Source: Comamonas sp. KCTC 72670
GTDB lineage: Bacteria; Myxococcota; Myxococcia; Myxococcales; Myxococcaceae
Direction of reading: 5' to 3'
Assembly: GCA_014656495.1 (NCBI GenBank)
Contig: BNCN01000003.1
Coordinates: 434,001 to 498,000 of the forward strand
DNA: 64,000 nucleotides
How positions within the stretch are numbered: position 1 is the first letter of the stretch; every line of letters begins with the position of its first letter. The notes below the pieces were generated by a model, which saw only the letters and a list, made by a program, of their open reading frames with translations, had not been told where the DNA came from and did not search any database. Positions 46,214 through 56,644 of the stretch are shown in pieces. Position numbers and translations under genes: made by a program.

Positions 46214-48763
46214 TCAGGACGCGGGCAAGAGCTGGCGCACCAGCTCCAGCAACCGGCCTCGCTCCACCTCGCGCTTGACGAGGTAGCCATCCGCGCCCGC
46301 CTCCAGGCCGGCGGCGCGGTCCTCGGGGCTGTCCAGCGACGTCACCAGGATGATGGGCGTGCGGTGAAGTTGCGGATGCGACTTGATGCGCCGCGCGAGC
46401 CCCACGCCATCCAGGCGCGGCATCTGCCAGTCGCTCACCACGAGCTGACAGGCCGTGCGCTCCAGGATGCCCCACGCCTCCTCGCCATCCGCCGCCGTCA
46501 CCACCGGGTATCCGGCGATCTCCAGCAGCGACTTCATGGCGAAGCGCGTGGTGAGCGCGTCGTCGCAGACCAGGATGCGAGGCCGCGCCGTCTCCGTGGC
46601 CGCCGAGCGCGTCTCCGGCCGTGCCGCCCGCACCAGCTCCGGCGCGTTGAGCACCGGCACCACGCGGCCATCGTCCAGCACCGCCGCGCCCGCCAGGTGC
46701 CGCACGGCGCGCAGGTGACGTCCCAGCGAGCGGACGACAATCTCCTGCTGCCCCACCACCTCGTCGATGGCGAACAGCACCTTGTCCTCGCCCACCGTCA
46801 GCAGCGCGGCGGCCTGCACCTTGCCTGAGTCCAGCGCCAGCGGGAGCCGGGGCAACCCGATGGCCTCCGCCAGCGACAGGAACGTGAGCTGCTCGCCGTC
46901 CAGCCGCGCCACCACGCGGCCCGCCACCGTGCCCACGTCCCCGGGCTCCAGCCGCAGGATGCGATTGACGCTGTCGGAAGGAATCGCGGACACCGTCGTG
47001 CCGGTGCGCACCAGCAGGCCCAGCGCCGCGGCCAGCGTCAGCGGCAGGTCCACGGTGAAGCGCGTCCCCCGCCCCGCCGTGAAGGCCACGTCCACCGAGC
47101 CCTGGAGCCGCTGCGCCGTCGCCTGCACCACGTCCAGGCCCACGCCCCGGCCCGACGTCGCCGTCACCTGGTCGCGGGTGGAGAACCCCGGCTGGAACAC
47201 CAGCCGCGCCGCCTGGGCGTCCGACAGCTTCTCGGCCGCCTCGGTTGTCAGCAGGCCGCGCTTCACCGCCGTGGCCCGGACCTTCTCCGGCGACAACCCG
47301 GAGCCGTCGTCCTCCACCACCACCGCGATGCGCGAGCCACGCGGCTCCACGCGCACCGACAGCCGGCCCGCCTCGGGCTTGCCCAGCGCGCGCCGCTCCT
47401 CGGTGGACTCCAGGCCGTGGTCGATGGCGTTGCGCACCAGGTGCAGCAGCGGGTCCTTCAGCGCGTCGAGGATGCGCCGGTCGAGCCGCACGTCCCCGCC
47501 GATCAGGTCCAGGGTGACGTCCTTGTTGAGGCGCGCGGACGTCTCGCGCACGGTGCGCCGCAGCGGCTCCAGCACCTGCGACGACGGCACCATGCGCAAG
47601 TCGCGCAGGTCATCGCGGGCCACCTGCGCCACCAGCGCGAGCTGCTCGCCGTCGCGGTGCGACTCCTTGGTCAGCTCCAGCAGCTGCTTCTGGAGGCCCC
47701 GCATCTGCGTCACGCCCGCGCGCAGCGGCTCCAGCGCTGGGCCTCCGCCCGCCATGGCGAGCTGCGACGACGCGCGCTCCAGGTGCATGAGCACCTCGCG
47801 CATGCCGTCCATCAACTGACGGTGGGCCGCGCCCCGGCGCGTCTGCTGCGCCCGGCCCGCCAGCAGCAGCTCGACCTGGAGCGCGATGGACTCCAGCGTC
47901 TTCAGCGACACCCGGACCACCTGGTCCGAAGCGCCGCGCGACTCCTGAGGCGCCGCCGCGCCCGCCGCCGCCTGCTGCGTGGCCGGGCTCTCCTCCTGCG
48001 AGGGGGACGGCGCGGCCCGCAGCGCATGTACGGCGCGCGCCACGGCACCCGCGCCGCCGGCCGCCTCCAGCGCGGTGCGCAGGGCCACCAGCGTGCCGGC
48101 GACATCCGACGCCGCCAACCCCGCGGAGTCGCCCCCCGGCTCCATGCGCGTGAAGCCCAGCGCCGCGGCCTCCGCCAGCGTGGCCACCTTCTGCGCGCCG
48201 GCCGCCTCCGCGGAGGCCTTGAGCGTCCGCGAGCGCTCCACCGCCGTGCGCACCACCGCGGCCCGGTCCGGGACGTCCGGCGAGCACAGCGCGCTCAGGG
48301 TCGCCTCCAGGAGGTCCAGCACCTCCATCCCCTGCGCCGCGGCACCGGACGCCGCACCCTCGGGCGCGGCGTCGGGCACGGCGTGGCCCAGCGCGGCCAG
48401 CAACGAGGCCAGCCCGTCCACCGCGGGCGTCTGTCCCGCGTCGCCGCGCGCCATGGCGGTCTCGATGGCGGAGAGGCCTCGCAGCATGGCCTCCACGGTG
48501 TCGCGAGGCAGCCGCTCCTCCTGATTGAAGGCGGCGAGCCCGTCCTCGATGGCGTGCACCACCTGCTCGATGTCATCGAGGCCCAGGCTGGCCGCGGAGC
48601 CCTTCAGGCTGTGGACCAGCCGTTTGAGCGACGGGAGCAGGTCGGGCTCTCGGCCCTGCACCGGCCCCTCCAGGCCCAACACCTTCGACCCGATGGCCTG
48701 GATCTGCTCTCGCGTCTCCGCGGAGAACACCGGCCAGATGCTGCGCAAGAGCTGAGGATCCAT
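46214..48763 (-). CDS. cheA: CheA-type hybrid histidine kinase with C-terminal receiver
   Basis: 849 aa. P1/HPt: SLKRLVHSLKGSAASLGL with His51; a low-complexity, Ala-rich region (about 110-290) replaces a normal P2; P3 dimerisation helices; ATP domain with HLVRNAIDHGLES (N-box), VVEDDGSGLSPEKV and SGRGVGLDVVQ; CheW-like P5 (about 590-715); and a receiver (about 728-845) with Asp near 777 in VVSDWQMPRLDG. It receives signals via the two CheW proteins and the MCP. It is last in a six-gene leftward operon. No CheB is present in the cluster. Confidence 0.9.
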   Translation of the reverse strand: MDPQLLRSIWPVFSAETREQIQAIGSKVLGLEGPVQGREPDLLPSLKRLVHSLKGSAASLGLDDIEQVVHAIEDGLAAFNQEERLPRDTVEAMLRGLSAIETAMARGDAGQTPAVDGLASLLAALGHAVPDAAPEGAASGAAAQGMEVLDLLEATLSALCSPDVPDRAAVVRTAVERSRTLKASAEAAGAQKVATLAEAAALGFTRMEPGGDSAGLAASDVAGTLVALRTALEAAGGAGAVARAVHALRAAPSPSQEESPATQQAAAGAAAPQESRGASDQVVRVSLKTLESIALQVELLLAGRAQQTRRGAAHRQLMDGMREVLMHLERASSQLAMAGGGPALEPLRAGVTQMRGLQKQLLELTKESHRDGEQLALVAQVARDDLRDLRMVPSSQVLEPLRRTVRETSARLNKDVTLDLIGGDVRLDRRILDALKDPLLHLVRNAIDHGLESTEERRALGKPEAGRLSVRVEPRGSRIAVVVEDDGSGLSPEKVRATAVKRGLLTTEAAEKLSDAQAARLVFQPGFSTRDQVTATSGRGVGLDVVQATAQRLQGSVDVAFTAGRGTRFTVDLPLTLAAALGLLVRTGTTVSAIPSDSVNRILRLEPGDVGTVAGRVVARLDGEQLTFLSLAEAIGLPRLPLALDSGKVQAAALLTVGEDKVLFAIDEVVGQQEIVVRSLGRHLRAVRHLAGAAVLDDGRVVPVLNAPELVRAARPETRSAATETARPRILVCDDALTTRFAMKSLLEIAGYPVVTAADGEEAWGILERTACQLVVSDWQMPRLDGVGLARRIKSHPQLHRTPIILVTSLDSPEDRAAGLEAGADGYLVKREVERGRLLELVRQLLPAS

Positions 48764-48772
48764 GGTGCGTGC

Positions 48773-49357
48773 CTACTCCCCATCGGGCCGCGTGGCGGAC
48801 GGGCCCCCGAGCTGCTCCAGGTCCAGCACCGTCAGCCGGTCCGGCGTGAGGAACAAGAAGGGGCCGGGCGGCGGCTGGGACAGCTCCACCTTCGGCAACT
48901 CCTTGCGCCCCTCCACGGACTCCGCCGCCAGACCGAACCCCTCTTCACTGTCGCCCGCTTCGACCACCACCACCTTGCTGAGGTCGGACATGCCGCCGCC
49001 CTCCAGCCCCAACAGCTGACGCAAGTCCAACACCGGCACCACGCGCGAGCGGCTCACCAGCGCGCCCAGCACATGCCGGGGCGCCCCCGGCAACGAGGCG
49101 ATGCCCCGCGCCTCCAGCACGTGGTCCACGTGCTCGATGCGCACCGCGTAGCGCTCGCCGCCCACCGTGAAGGCGAGCACGGAGAGCACCTCCTGGCGCT
49201 CCTCGTGGCGGGACTCGGCCAGGGCCCGGGCGCGCGCGCTCAGCACCTCGCGCCGCTTCTCCGGGCTCACCTGCTGCCGGCCATCCAGCAGCGAGTGCGC
49301 CTCGGTGAGCTGCCGCTTCAGCCCCACATAATCCGTCTTGGCGTCGTCCTTCGACAT
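48773..49357 (-). CDS. cheW: CheW-family coupling protein (second copy)
   Basis: 194 aa. CheW fold with LAFTVGGERYAVRIEHVDHV and the second-half sheet GAPRHVLGALVSRSRVVPVLDL; the N-terminal 55 residues are a charged helical extension. It couples the MCP to CheA. It lies directly upstream of cheA (9 bases) and after cheY (4 bases). A second, differing CheW is encoded at the head of the operon. Confidence 0.85.
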   Translation of the reverse strand: MSKDDAKTDYVGLKRQLTEAHSLLDGRQQVSPEKRREVLSARARALAESRHEERQEVLSVLAFTVGGERYAVRIEHVDHVLEARGIASLPGAPRHVLGALVSRSRVVPVLDLRQLLGLEGGGMSDLSKVVVVEAGDSEEGFGLAAESVEGRKELPKVELSQPPPGPFLFLTPDRLTVLDLEQLGGPSATRPDGE

Positions 49358-49361
49358 GCGC

Positions 49362-49741
49362 TCAGTACCGGGTCGCAGGCAGTTTCAGGATGTCGCGCAC
49401 CTTCGAGCGAAGGTCGTCGACGGACACCGGCTTGTTGAGGAACGCGCTGGCACCCACCAGCTTGCCCTTCTGCCGGCTCGCATCGTCCTTGAGCGAGGTG
49501 AGCATCATGAACGGCGTGTCATGCAGGTGCGGGTCGGCCCGCACCGCCGCGCAGAGCGCGAAGCCGTCCATCTCCGGCATCTGCACGTCGGAGATGATGA
49601 GGTCCGGCTTGAGCTCCCGCGCCTTCGTCAAACCCTGTGCGCCATTCGGAGCATCGAAGAACTCCAACCCCCACCCCATCAGGTACACCTGCAGGAGGTT
49701 GGTGATGGTCTTCGTGTCTTCGACGATCAGCACCCTTGCGT

Positions 49742-49745
<4 letters not shown>
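49362..49745 (-). CDS. cheY: CheY-like response regulator
   Basis: 127 aa single receiver. Acidic pocket residues at E9/D10 (VLIVEDTKT), phosphoacceptor D53 ([11 protein letters not shown]), Thr/Ser in [11 protein letters not shown] and Lys in [10 protein letters not shown]. No output domain, so it is the diffusible phospho-signal of the system, taking phosphate from the CheA. Its ATG overlaps the MCP stop as ATGA. Confidence 0.92.
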
Positions 49746-51343
<1,598 letters not shown>

Positions 51344-51376
51344 GTTACCTCCCACCTCGTGTGGAGCGCGCACGAC

Positions 51377-53023
51377 TCAGCGCCCTCCCTGCCAGCCAGC
51401 CTGCTCGACTGGCGCCAGCGCCTGCCTGAGGCCACCGGCCGTCATCGTCTCCACCCCACGCAGGGGGTGTTCATCGTCCAATCCGTCCAGCGCGCGCAGG
51501 GCGTTCTGCCGCGCGCGCTCCGCGTCCTCGCGGCGCTCCATGCGGCCGTACAGCGCCACCAGCGTGGCGTGGCCCAGCGCGAGCCGAGGCTCCAGGTACA
51601 GCGCCTTGCGGATCGCCTCCACCGCCCCGTTCAGGTCCCCTCGGACCTCGGCCACCATGGACAGCAGCAGGTACGCCTCCGGAATCAGCGCCTTCGCGGC
51701 CTCGCGGGCCAGCACGTCCGCCTCGTCGAAGCGCCCCGCCCGGGCGGCGTCGATGGCGCGCTCCAGCGGAGGAGCCTGCACGGACAAGGAGGGCTCCGCG
51801 GAGACGGCAGGAAGTGAGGCCCCAGGTCCAGGGAGCGAGGCCTCCAGCACGGGCGCCTGCGGTGCAGGCGGGTCGAACGAGGCCGAGCGCGGCGGTGAGG
51901 CCGGGCGTCCTGAACGCGCCGCCTCCTGTGCGCGCTCCCGCGAGGAAGCCTGCTCGAACGGCCGGGCCTCCAGGGGCGCGGAGAAAAGCGGAGCGGAGCG
52001 TCCCTCGTGCACGGACGCCATGCCGCGCACAGGCTCGACCGAGGCAGCCCCTGCCGCGAGCGGCGTCGAGGAGCTCCCCAGCCCTTGCGCGCTCCGCGAG
52101 AGGCCCGCCTCCAACGACGTGGGCCAGACGAAGGGCGGCGTCGCCCCGGTCAGCGCGTTGCGGCCACGGGTGGCCCGGGCCGCGCGAGAAGCGCCGATGT
52201 CTGTCGTTGCGGCGCGAGCCTCGCCTGGCAGGGGCAGGCGCAGCGCCACGCTGCCCTCGGCGTCCACCATCTCCAGGCCCAGGCCGTTGGTGAGGGGAAC
52301 CTCGGCCGGCGAGACGAAGAGGAGCCCGCCCGGCGCGAGCGCGTCGACGAAGCGGCGCAGCACCTCGCGCGCCAGCTCGGTCGGGAAGTAGATGAGCACG
52401 TTCCGGCAGAAGATGGCGCCCAGCCCCATGAACGGCGGCGGATCCACGGCCAGGTTGTGGCGGCGGAACTCCACGGCGCGCCGCACCTGCGGGATGACGG
52501 AGAACGACTCGCCCTCCGCCACGAGGAAGCGCTTCTCCTGCTCCGGTTCGATGCGGCGCAGGGACCACGGCCCGTAGAGCCCCTCCTTCGCGCGCTGGAG
52601 CGCCCGGCCGGACACGTCCGTCGCGAGCACGCGGAAGCGGCCCTCGGGGAGCCCCTCCGCCAGGAGCGCCATCGCAATGCTGTAGGGCTCCTCGCCGCTC
52701 GCGCAGCCCGCGCTCCACACCTGGAAGCACGACGACGGATGCGACTGGGCCAGCCGCGCCACCGAGCGCAGGTGCTCGGGGTGGCGGAAGAAGTACGTCT
52801 CGCCGATGACGGCGTGCTCGATGAAGCACTCCACCGCCGCGGACTCCCGCACCAGCAGCTTGCGCAGGAAGGCGTCGGGCGCCAACCCTCGCGAGCGCGC
52901 GGCGCGGTCCAACGCCGTCTCCAGCGAGCGGCGCAGGCTGCGCGCCAACGTCACGCCGCAGGCCGTCTGGAGGACCTCCTCCACCCGGCCCAGCGTCGCG
53001 TCGTCGAGCACCCCCTCGCTCAC
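51377..53023 (-). CDS. cheR: CheR methyltransferase with C-terminal TPR-like region
   Basis: 548 aa from GTG 53023, overlapping the CheW stop as GTGA. The N-terminal helical domain (VEEVLQTACGVTLARSLRRS) is followed by the SAM-binding CheR core: VWSAGCASGEEPYSIAMALL, FRVLATDVSGRAL and IFCRNVLIYFP. A long Ala/Ser/Pro linker (about 290-440) then leads to helix pairs resembling TPR (FDEADVLAREAAKALIPEAY, GDLNGAVEAIRKALYLEPRL). It methylates receptor glutamates; CheR-TPR fusions occur in non-flagellar chemosensory systems. No CheB partner is encoded. Confidence 0.9.
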   Translation of the reverse strand: MSEGVLDDATLGRVEEVLQTACGVTLARSLRRSLETALDRAARSRGLAPDAFLRKLLVRESAAVECFIEHAVIGETYFFRHPEHLRSVARLAQSHPSSCFQVWSAGCASGEEPYSIAMALLAEGLPEGRFRVLATDVSGRALQRAKEGLYGPWSLRRIEPEQEKRFLVAEGESFSVIPQVRRAVEFRRHNLAVDPPPFMGLGAIFCRNVLIYFPTELAREVLRRFVDALAPGGLLFVSPAEVPLTNGLGLEMVDAEGSVALRLPLPGEARAATTDIGASRAARATRGRNALTGATPPFVWPTSLEAGLSRSAQGLGSSSTPLAAGAASVEPVRGMASVHEGRSAPLFSAPLEARPFEQASSRERAQEAARSGRPASPPRSASFDPPAPQAPVLEASLPGPGASLPAVSAEPSLSVQAPPLERAIDAARAGRFDEADVLAREAAKALIPEAYLLLSMVAEVRGDLNGAVEAIRKALYLEPRLALGHATLVALYGRMERREDAERARQNALRALDGLDDEHPLRGVETMTAGGLRQALAPVEQAGWQGGR

Positions 53024-53583
53024 GGCGCCTCCGGACTCACCAGCACCGCGGACGTCCGCAGCAGCGGGCGCACGCCCTCGGGCGTCCGGCACAGGCCCGC
53101 CATCAGCCCGCTCGCGTCCCACGGCAACGGCGCCGAGCCATCCGGTGTCCCGTCCACCAGCACGGGCGCCTCCACCAGATCGCGCACGCGGTCCACCAGC
53201 ACCGCCACCGTGCGGGCCCCGCCGCAGACCACCAGGTGCGCGTCCAACGACGCCTCCCGCTTCACCCCCAGCAGCACGGACAGGTCCACCACCACCGCCG
53301 GGCTCCCCCGGTAGACGAAGGTCCCCGCGATGTGCGCCGGCGCCCCCGGCAGCGGCTCCAGCTCCACCAGCCGCACCACCTCCTGAACCGACTCCGTATC
53401 CATGAGGGCGCTGGTGCCCGCCGCGTCCACCGTCAAGTACATGCCCGGCAGTCGCAGCTCACCCGCCAGCGACGTCAGCTCCTGGCGCAGCCGGGTCTTC
53501 TCCGTCTCGAGCTCGCGCAGCCGCTCCTCGACGGAAAGACGGCGCGACTGCGCGACCGTGGAATTGTCTGGTGTGTCTGCCAT
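53020..53583 (-). CDS. cheW: CheW-family coupling protein (first copy)
   Basis: 187 aa. After a charged helix (VEERLRELETEKTRLRQELT) comes the CheW fold: YLTVDAAGTSALMDTESVQE, GAPAHIAGTFVYRGSPAVVV and HLVVCGGARTVAVLVDRVRD. It is the first gene of the operon, facing the kinase gene across 219 bases that must carry divergent promoters. It differs clearly from the second CheW, so the two may dock to different partners. Confidence 0.85.
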   Translation of the reverse strand: MADTPDNSTVAQSRRLSVEERLRELETEKTRLRQELTSLAGELRLPGMYLTVDAAGTSALMDTESVQEVVRLVELEPLPGAPAHIAGTFVYRGSPAVVVDLSVLLGVKREASLDAHLVVCGGARTVAVLVDRVRDLVEAPVLVDGTPDGSAPLPWDASGLMAGLCRTPEGVRPLLRTSAVLVSPEAP

Positions 53584-53802
53584 CAGGGGAACTCCCGCCG
53601 CTCAATGAAGCGCGGGATTGGAGCACGCTATTCTGTCAGACAAAGAAGCGTCAATGCGGGCTAACCGGCATTCAGTTTCGCATTTTCCGTCGGAGGATGG
53701 CGTCAGCGGAAGGCATCAGACGTGCTGGATCGGACAGCCCCCTGGTGCGTAGCCGACCGCAGGTATGGTTTGATGAAGTGCGGCGACACTTCAGGAGAAC
53801 CG

Positions 53803-53832
53803 ATGTTGCTTGCAGTCTGGGGCTACCAATGA
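53803..53832 (+). CDS. Nine-codon leader ORF coupled to kinase gene
   Basis: ATG 53803 with a strong AGGAG ribosome site five bases before it (53793-53797) encodes MLLAVWGYQ and stops at TGA 53830-53832, which overlaps the kinase ATG (ATGA). The kinase start itself has only a weak GGGG upstream, so its translation may depend on ribosomes finishing this leader. Confidence 0.5.
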   Translation: MLLAVWGYQ

Positions 53833-55874
53833 TCAAGGGCGACTCGCCGAATCCCGAGGCACCCGCAGGCGCGGGCACGGATCCTCTCATCGGCCGCACC
53901 CTGAACGGCCGCTTCAGCATCCTGGAACCGTTGGGCATCGGCGGCATGGGGCGGGTCTATCGCGCCCTCCAGGCGCCGCTCGAGCGCGTGGTGGCGCTCA
54001 AGGTGCTCAACCCCAGCTTCCCCAGCAGCCGGGATCCGGGGTTCCAGAAGCGCTTCCTGCGGGAGGCGTCGCTGACCTCCAAGCTGCGCCATCCCAACAC
54101 CGTCACCGTCATCGACTATGGCCAGACGGACGACGGCATCTTCTACATCGCCATGGAGTACCTGGACGGCCGCACGCTGGCCCAGGTGCTGGGTCAGGTG
54201 GGACCGCTGGCGTGGTCTCGCGCCATCTCCGTCACCCAGCAGATCTGCCGCTCGCTGCGCGAGGCTCACAGCCTGGGCATCATCCACCGCGACCTGAAGC
54301 CCGCCAACATCATGCTCCTCAACGAGCATGACCAGGACCTGGTGAAGGTCCTGGACTTCGGCCTGGTGAAGTCGGTGGCGGCGCCGCAAGAGGGGCAGAT
54401 CTCCCCCGAAATCACCCAGAACGGCACGTTCCTCGGCTCGCCGCAGTACATGGCGCCCGAGCAGGCGCGCAACGCCACCGACGCGCGCAGCGACGTGTAC
54501 TCGCTGGGCATCGTGCTCTTCCAGATGCTGATGGGGCGTCCGCCGTTCATCGCGCGCGACCACATCGAGCTCATCTTCGCCCACTACAAAGAAGCACCGC
54601 CCACCTTCCAGCAGGTGCGGCCGGACCTGCACATCCCGCCGGAGATCGAGGCGGTGGTGCGCCGCTGCCTGGAGAAGGACCCGGCGCGCCGCTACCAGAC
54701 GATGGACGAGCTGCTGGAGGGCCTGCGCGAGGCGAGCATGTCCGCCGGCGGCAACAGCGGCATCTTCAAGCGCCCCGGCGGGGCGACCACGACGGGCCCC
54801 TACCCGTCTCCCGCGCTCTTCTCCAACGTGGGCAACACCGAGTCCGGTGACACGCTCGCGGTGGACATCAGCGTGGAGGTGCCCCAGGAGGTCAAGCGCG
54901 CCCGGCAGCGCACGCTGCTGACGGGTGGCCTGGGTGGCCTCGTCGTGGCGGGCCTCATCGCGGGCGGCGCGGTGCTCTTCCTGTCCAACAAGGCGGAGCA
55001 GCCCGTCACGCCGCCGCCCCAGGTGGCGGCGGCCCCCGTCGCGGCCGCGCCGGTCGCGGAGCCCGTCGCCGAGGCCGCGCCCGCCAACGCCGGCAAGGTG
55101 CGCTTCAAGCTGATGAGCCAGCCCACCGGCGCCCGCGTCTTCTACCGGGGCAAGGAGCGCGGCGTCACGCCCTTCACCCTGGAGATTCCCTCCGGCCAGG
55201 ATGGCTCCGTCACGGTGGAGCTGACCTTCGCCATGGAGGGCTACCAGATGGAGACCGTCGTGACGGGCGGTACCGGCGAGGTGGTGCTCTCGCAGAAGCT
55301 GCAGAAGCGCCGGGGCGGCGGCGGTGGCCGCAACATCGAGGTCGCCGCGGTGTCGCCGGAGGAGAGCTTCGAGGAGGCCGAGCCCGTGGCCACGCCGGGC
55401 GGCATGTCCGCGCCGGTGCTGCTGGCCCCCACGGCCTCCCCCGCCGCCGAGCTGCCCATCGCCGCCGCGGTGGGCGGCGCCACGGCCGCCGCGACGGACC
55501 CGTCGCCGGCCAAGGGCTCCACCACGGGACTGGCGCTGCCCGTCCTGCCGACCGCGGCGGTGGCCTCCGCGCGAGGCGACGTGCTCCCCTACAACGAGGA
55601 CATGCCGCGCCCGGAGATGCTCGAGCAGGGCAAGGACATCGTCTACACGCGCGAGGCCATGGCCGCGAAGTCGAGCGGGGTCATGATCGTCCGCTGCACC
55701 ATCACCCAGCAGGGCCGCGTGGAGAAGTGCCGCACCATCAAGTCCGTGGCCCACATGGAGCGGGCGGTGCTCGACGCGCTCGCGTCCCGCACCTACAAGC
55801 CCATCATCTACAAGGGCTATCCGGTCAACGTGGACTACACCTTCAGCATGCGGCTCGTGGCCCCGCGCCGCTGA
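53829..55874 (+). CDS. Ser/Thr protein kinase with PEGA and TonB-like C-terminal domains
   Basis: 681 aa. Kinase domain at about 29-300: Gly-rich loop LGIGGMGRVYRA, Lys58 (VVALKVL), HRDLKPANIML (Asp155), LDFGLVK (Asp177), and GSPQYMAPEQ; all residues for activity are there. A linker, a transmembrane helix at about 363-385 and a Pro/Ala/Val-rich run follow. Then PEGA-like beta strands (LMSQPTGARVFYRGKERGVT) and a final domain near 590-680 (MIVRCTITQQGRVEKCRTIK, YKPIIYKGYPVNVDYTFSMR) of the TonB C-terminal type. It is predicted to be inner-membrane anchored with a periplasmic C-terminus. ATG 53829 is coupled to a leader ORF. Confidence 0.85.
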   Translation: MIKGDSPNPEAPAGAGTDPLIGRTLNGRFSILEPLGIGGMGRVYRALQAPLERVVALKVLNPSFPSSRDPGFQKRFLREASLTSKLRHPNTVTVIDYGQTDDGIFYIAMEYLDGRTLAQVLGQVGPLAWSRAISVTQQICRSLREAHSLGIIHRDLKPANIMLLNEHDQDLVKVLDFGLVKSVAAPQEGQISPEITQNGTFLGSPQYMAPEQARNATDARSDVYSLGIVLFQMLMGRPPFIARDHIELIFAHYKEAPPTFQQVRPDLHIPPEIEAVVRRCLEKDPARRYQTMDELLEGLREASMSAGGNSGIFKRPGGATTTGPYPSPALFSNVGNTESGDTLAVDISVEVPQEVKRARQRTLLTGGLGGLVVAGLIAGGAVLFLSNKAEQPVTPPPQVAAAPVAAAPVAEPVAEAAPANAGKVRFKLMSQPTGARVFYRGKERGVTPFTLEIPSGQDGSVTVELTFAMEGYQMETVVTGGTGEVVLSQKLQKRRGGGGGRNIEVAAVSPEESFEEAEPVATPGGMSAPVLLAPTASPAAELPIAAAVGGATAAATDPSPAKGSTTGLALPVLPTAAVASARGDVLPYNEDMPRPEMLEQGKDIVYTREAMAAKSSGVMIVRCTITQQGRVEKCRTIKSVAHMERAVLDALASRTYKPIIYKGYPVNVDYTFSMRLVAPRR

Positions 55875-55886
55875 GCCGCTGAAGGC

Positions 55887-55928
55887 CCACCGGACCGGGC
55901 GCGCGGGCAGCGCGTCAGGGTCCGGTGG
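55887..55928. terminator. Bidirectional hairpin between convergent genes
   Basis: CCACCGGACC (55887-55896) is the exact reverse complement of GGTCCGGTGG (55919-55928), with a 22-base loop. It starts 12 bases after the kinase stop and runs into the end of the convergent HAD gene, so it could act on both transcripts. Confidence 0.5.
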
Positions 55929-56634
55929 ACGGCACCACGGGCGGCGCGGGTGGGACGGCCGGCACGCCGCCCCCCGGGGGCACGCCCCAATCCACCACGG
56001 GCCAGCCCCGCTTCCGGGCGTGACTTCGCAGCCGGTGGTCCGGGTGGACCGCCACCGGCCGCCCGACGACCTCCATCACCGGCAGGTCCGAATACGAGTC
56101 CGTGTAGAAGGCGCACGCCGACAGGTCCACGCCCGCCTCACGGACATAGGCCTCGGCGCAGACGCGCTTGCCCTCTCCGAAGCAGATGGTGCCCAGCGCG
56201 CGCCCGGTGTGCAGGCCGTTGTCATCGACCTCGAAGCGGTTGCACAACACCGCGTCCAGCCGCAGCTCCCGCGCCACCAGCTCCGACAGGTAGCCGGTGG
56301 ACGCCGTCAAGAGGACGAGCCGGTCCCCCGCGCGCCGGTGTTCGTCCAGCACGGCCCACGCGCCGGGCCGGTAGAGGGGCCGCACCCGCTCCTCGTAGAA
56401 GACGGCGGTGCGCGCCTGGAGCGGCTGCGCGGGCGTGCCCGCCAGCATCGAGATGGCGCGGGCCACGGCGTCCTGCATGGACACGAAGCCCAGGTGGTAG
56501 CGCGCGATCCACAGGCTCGCGCGCAACGCCTGCAGGCGGGACATGTGCCCCAGCTCGAGCTCCCTGCGAATCCACAGCGAGCCCGAGTTGGCGGCGATGA
56601 GCGTCTTGTCCAGGTCGAAGAAGGCGACGGCCAC
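55915..56634 (-). CDS. HAD-IB family phosphatase (SerB-like)
   Basis: 239 aa from GTG 56634 (VAVAFFDLDKTL), which has AGAGG upstream. HAD motif I FFDLDKTLIAANS (Asp nucleophile), motif II LLTASTGYLSEL, and the motif III/IV region CFGEGKRVCAEAY ... FYTDSYSDLPVMEVVG are all present in the HAD-IB order. Members act as phosphoserine phosphatases or phospholipid phosphatases. The last 25 residues are Pro/Val-rich and overlap a hairpin. Confidence 0.85.
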   Translation of the reverse strand: MAVAFFDLDKTLIAANSGSLWIRRELELGHMSRLQALRASLWIARYHLGFVSMQDAVARAISMLAGTPAQPLQARTAVFYEERVRPLYRPGAWAVLDEHRRAGDRLVLLTASTGYLSELVARELRLDAVLCNRFEVDDNGLHTGRALGTICFGEGKRVCAEAYVREAGVDLSACAFYTDSYSDLPVMEVVGRPVAVHPDHRLRSHARKRGWPVVDWGVPPGGGVPAVPPAPPVVPSTGP

Positions 56635-56644
56635 GGATGAGCCT

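Noticed and set aside
53634-53642. TGTCAGACA palindrome in the divergent cheW/kinase gap as an operator
   Set aside because: Nine bases is too short to stand out in 219 bases; no second copy with fixed spacing was found.
53823-55754. Minus-strand frame opposite the Ser/Thr kinase
   Set aside because: Shadow of the kinase in another frame; composition and motifs fit no protein.
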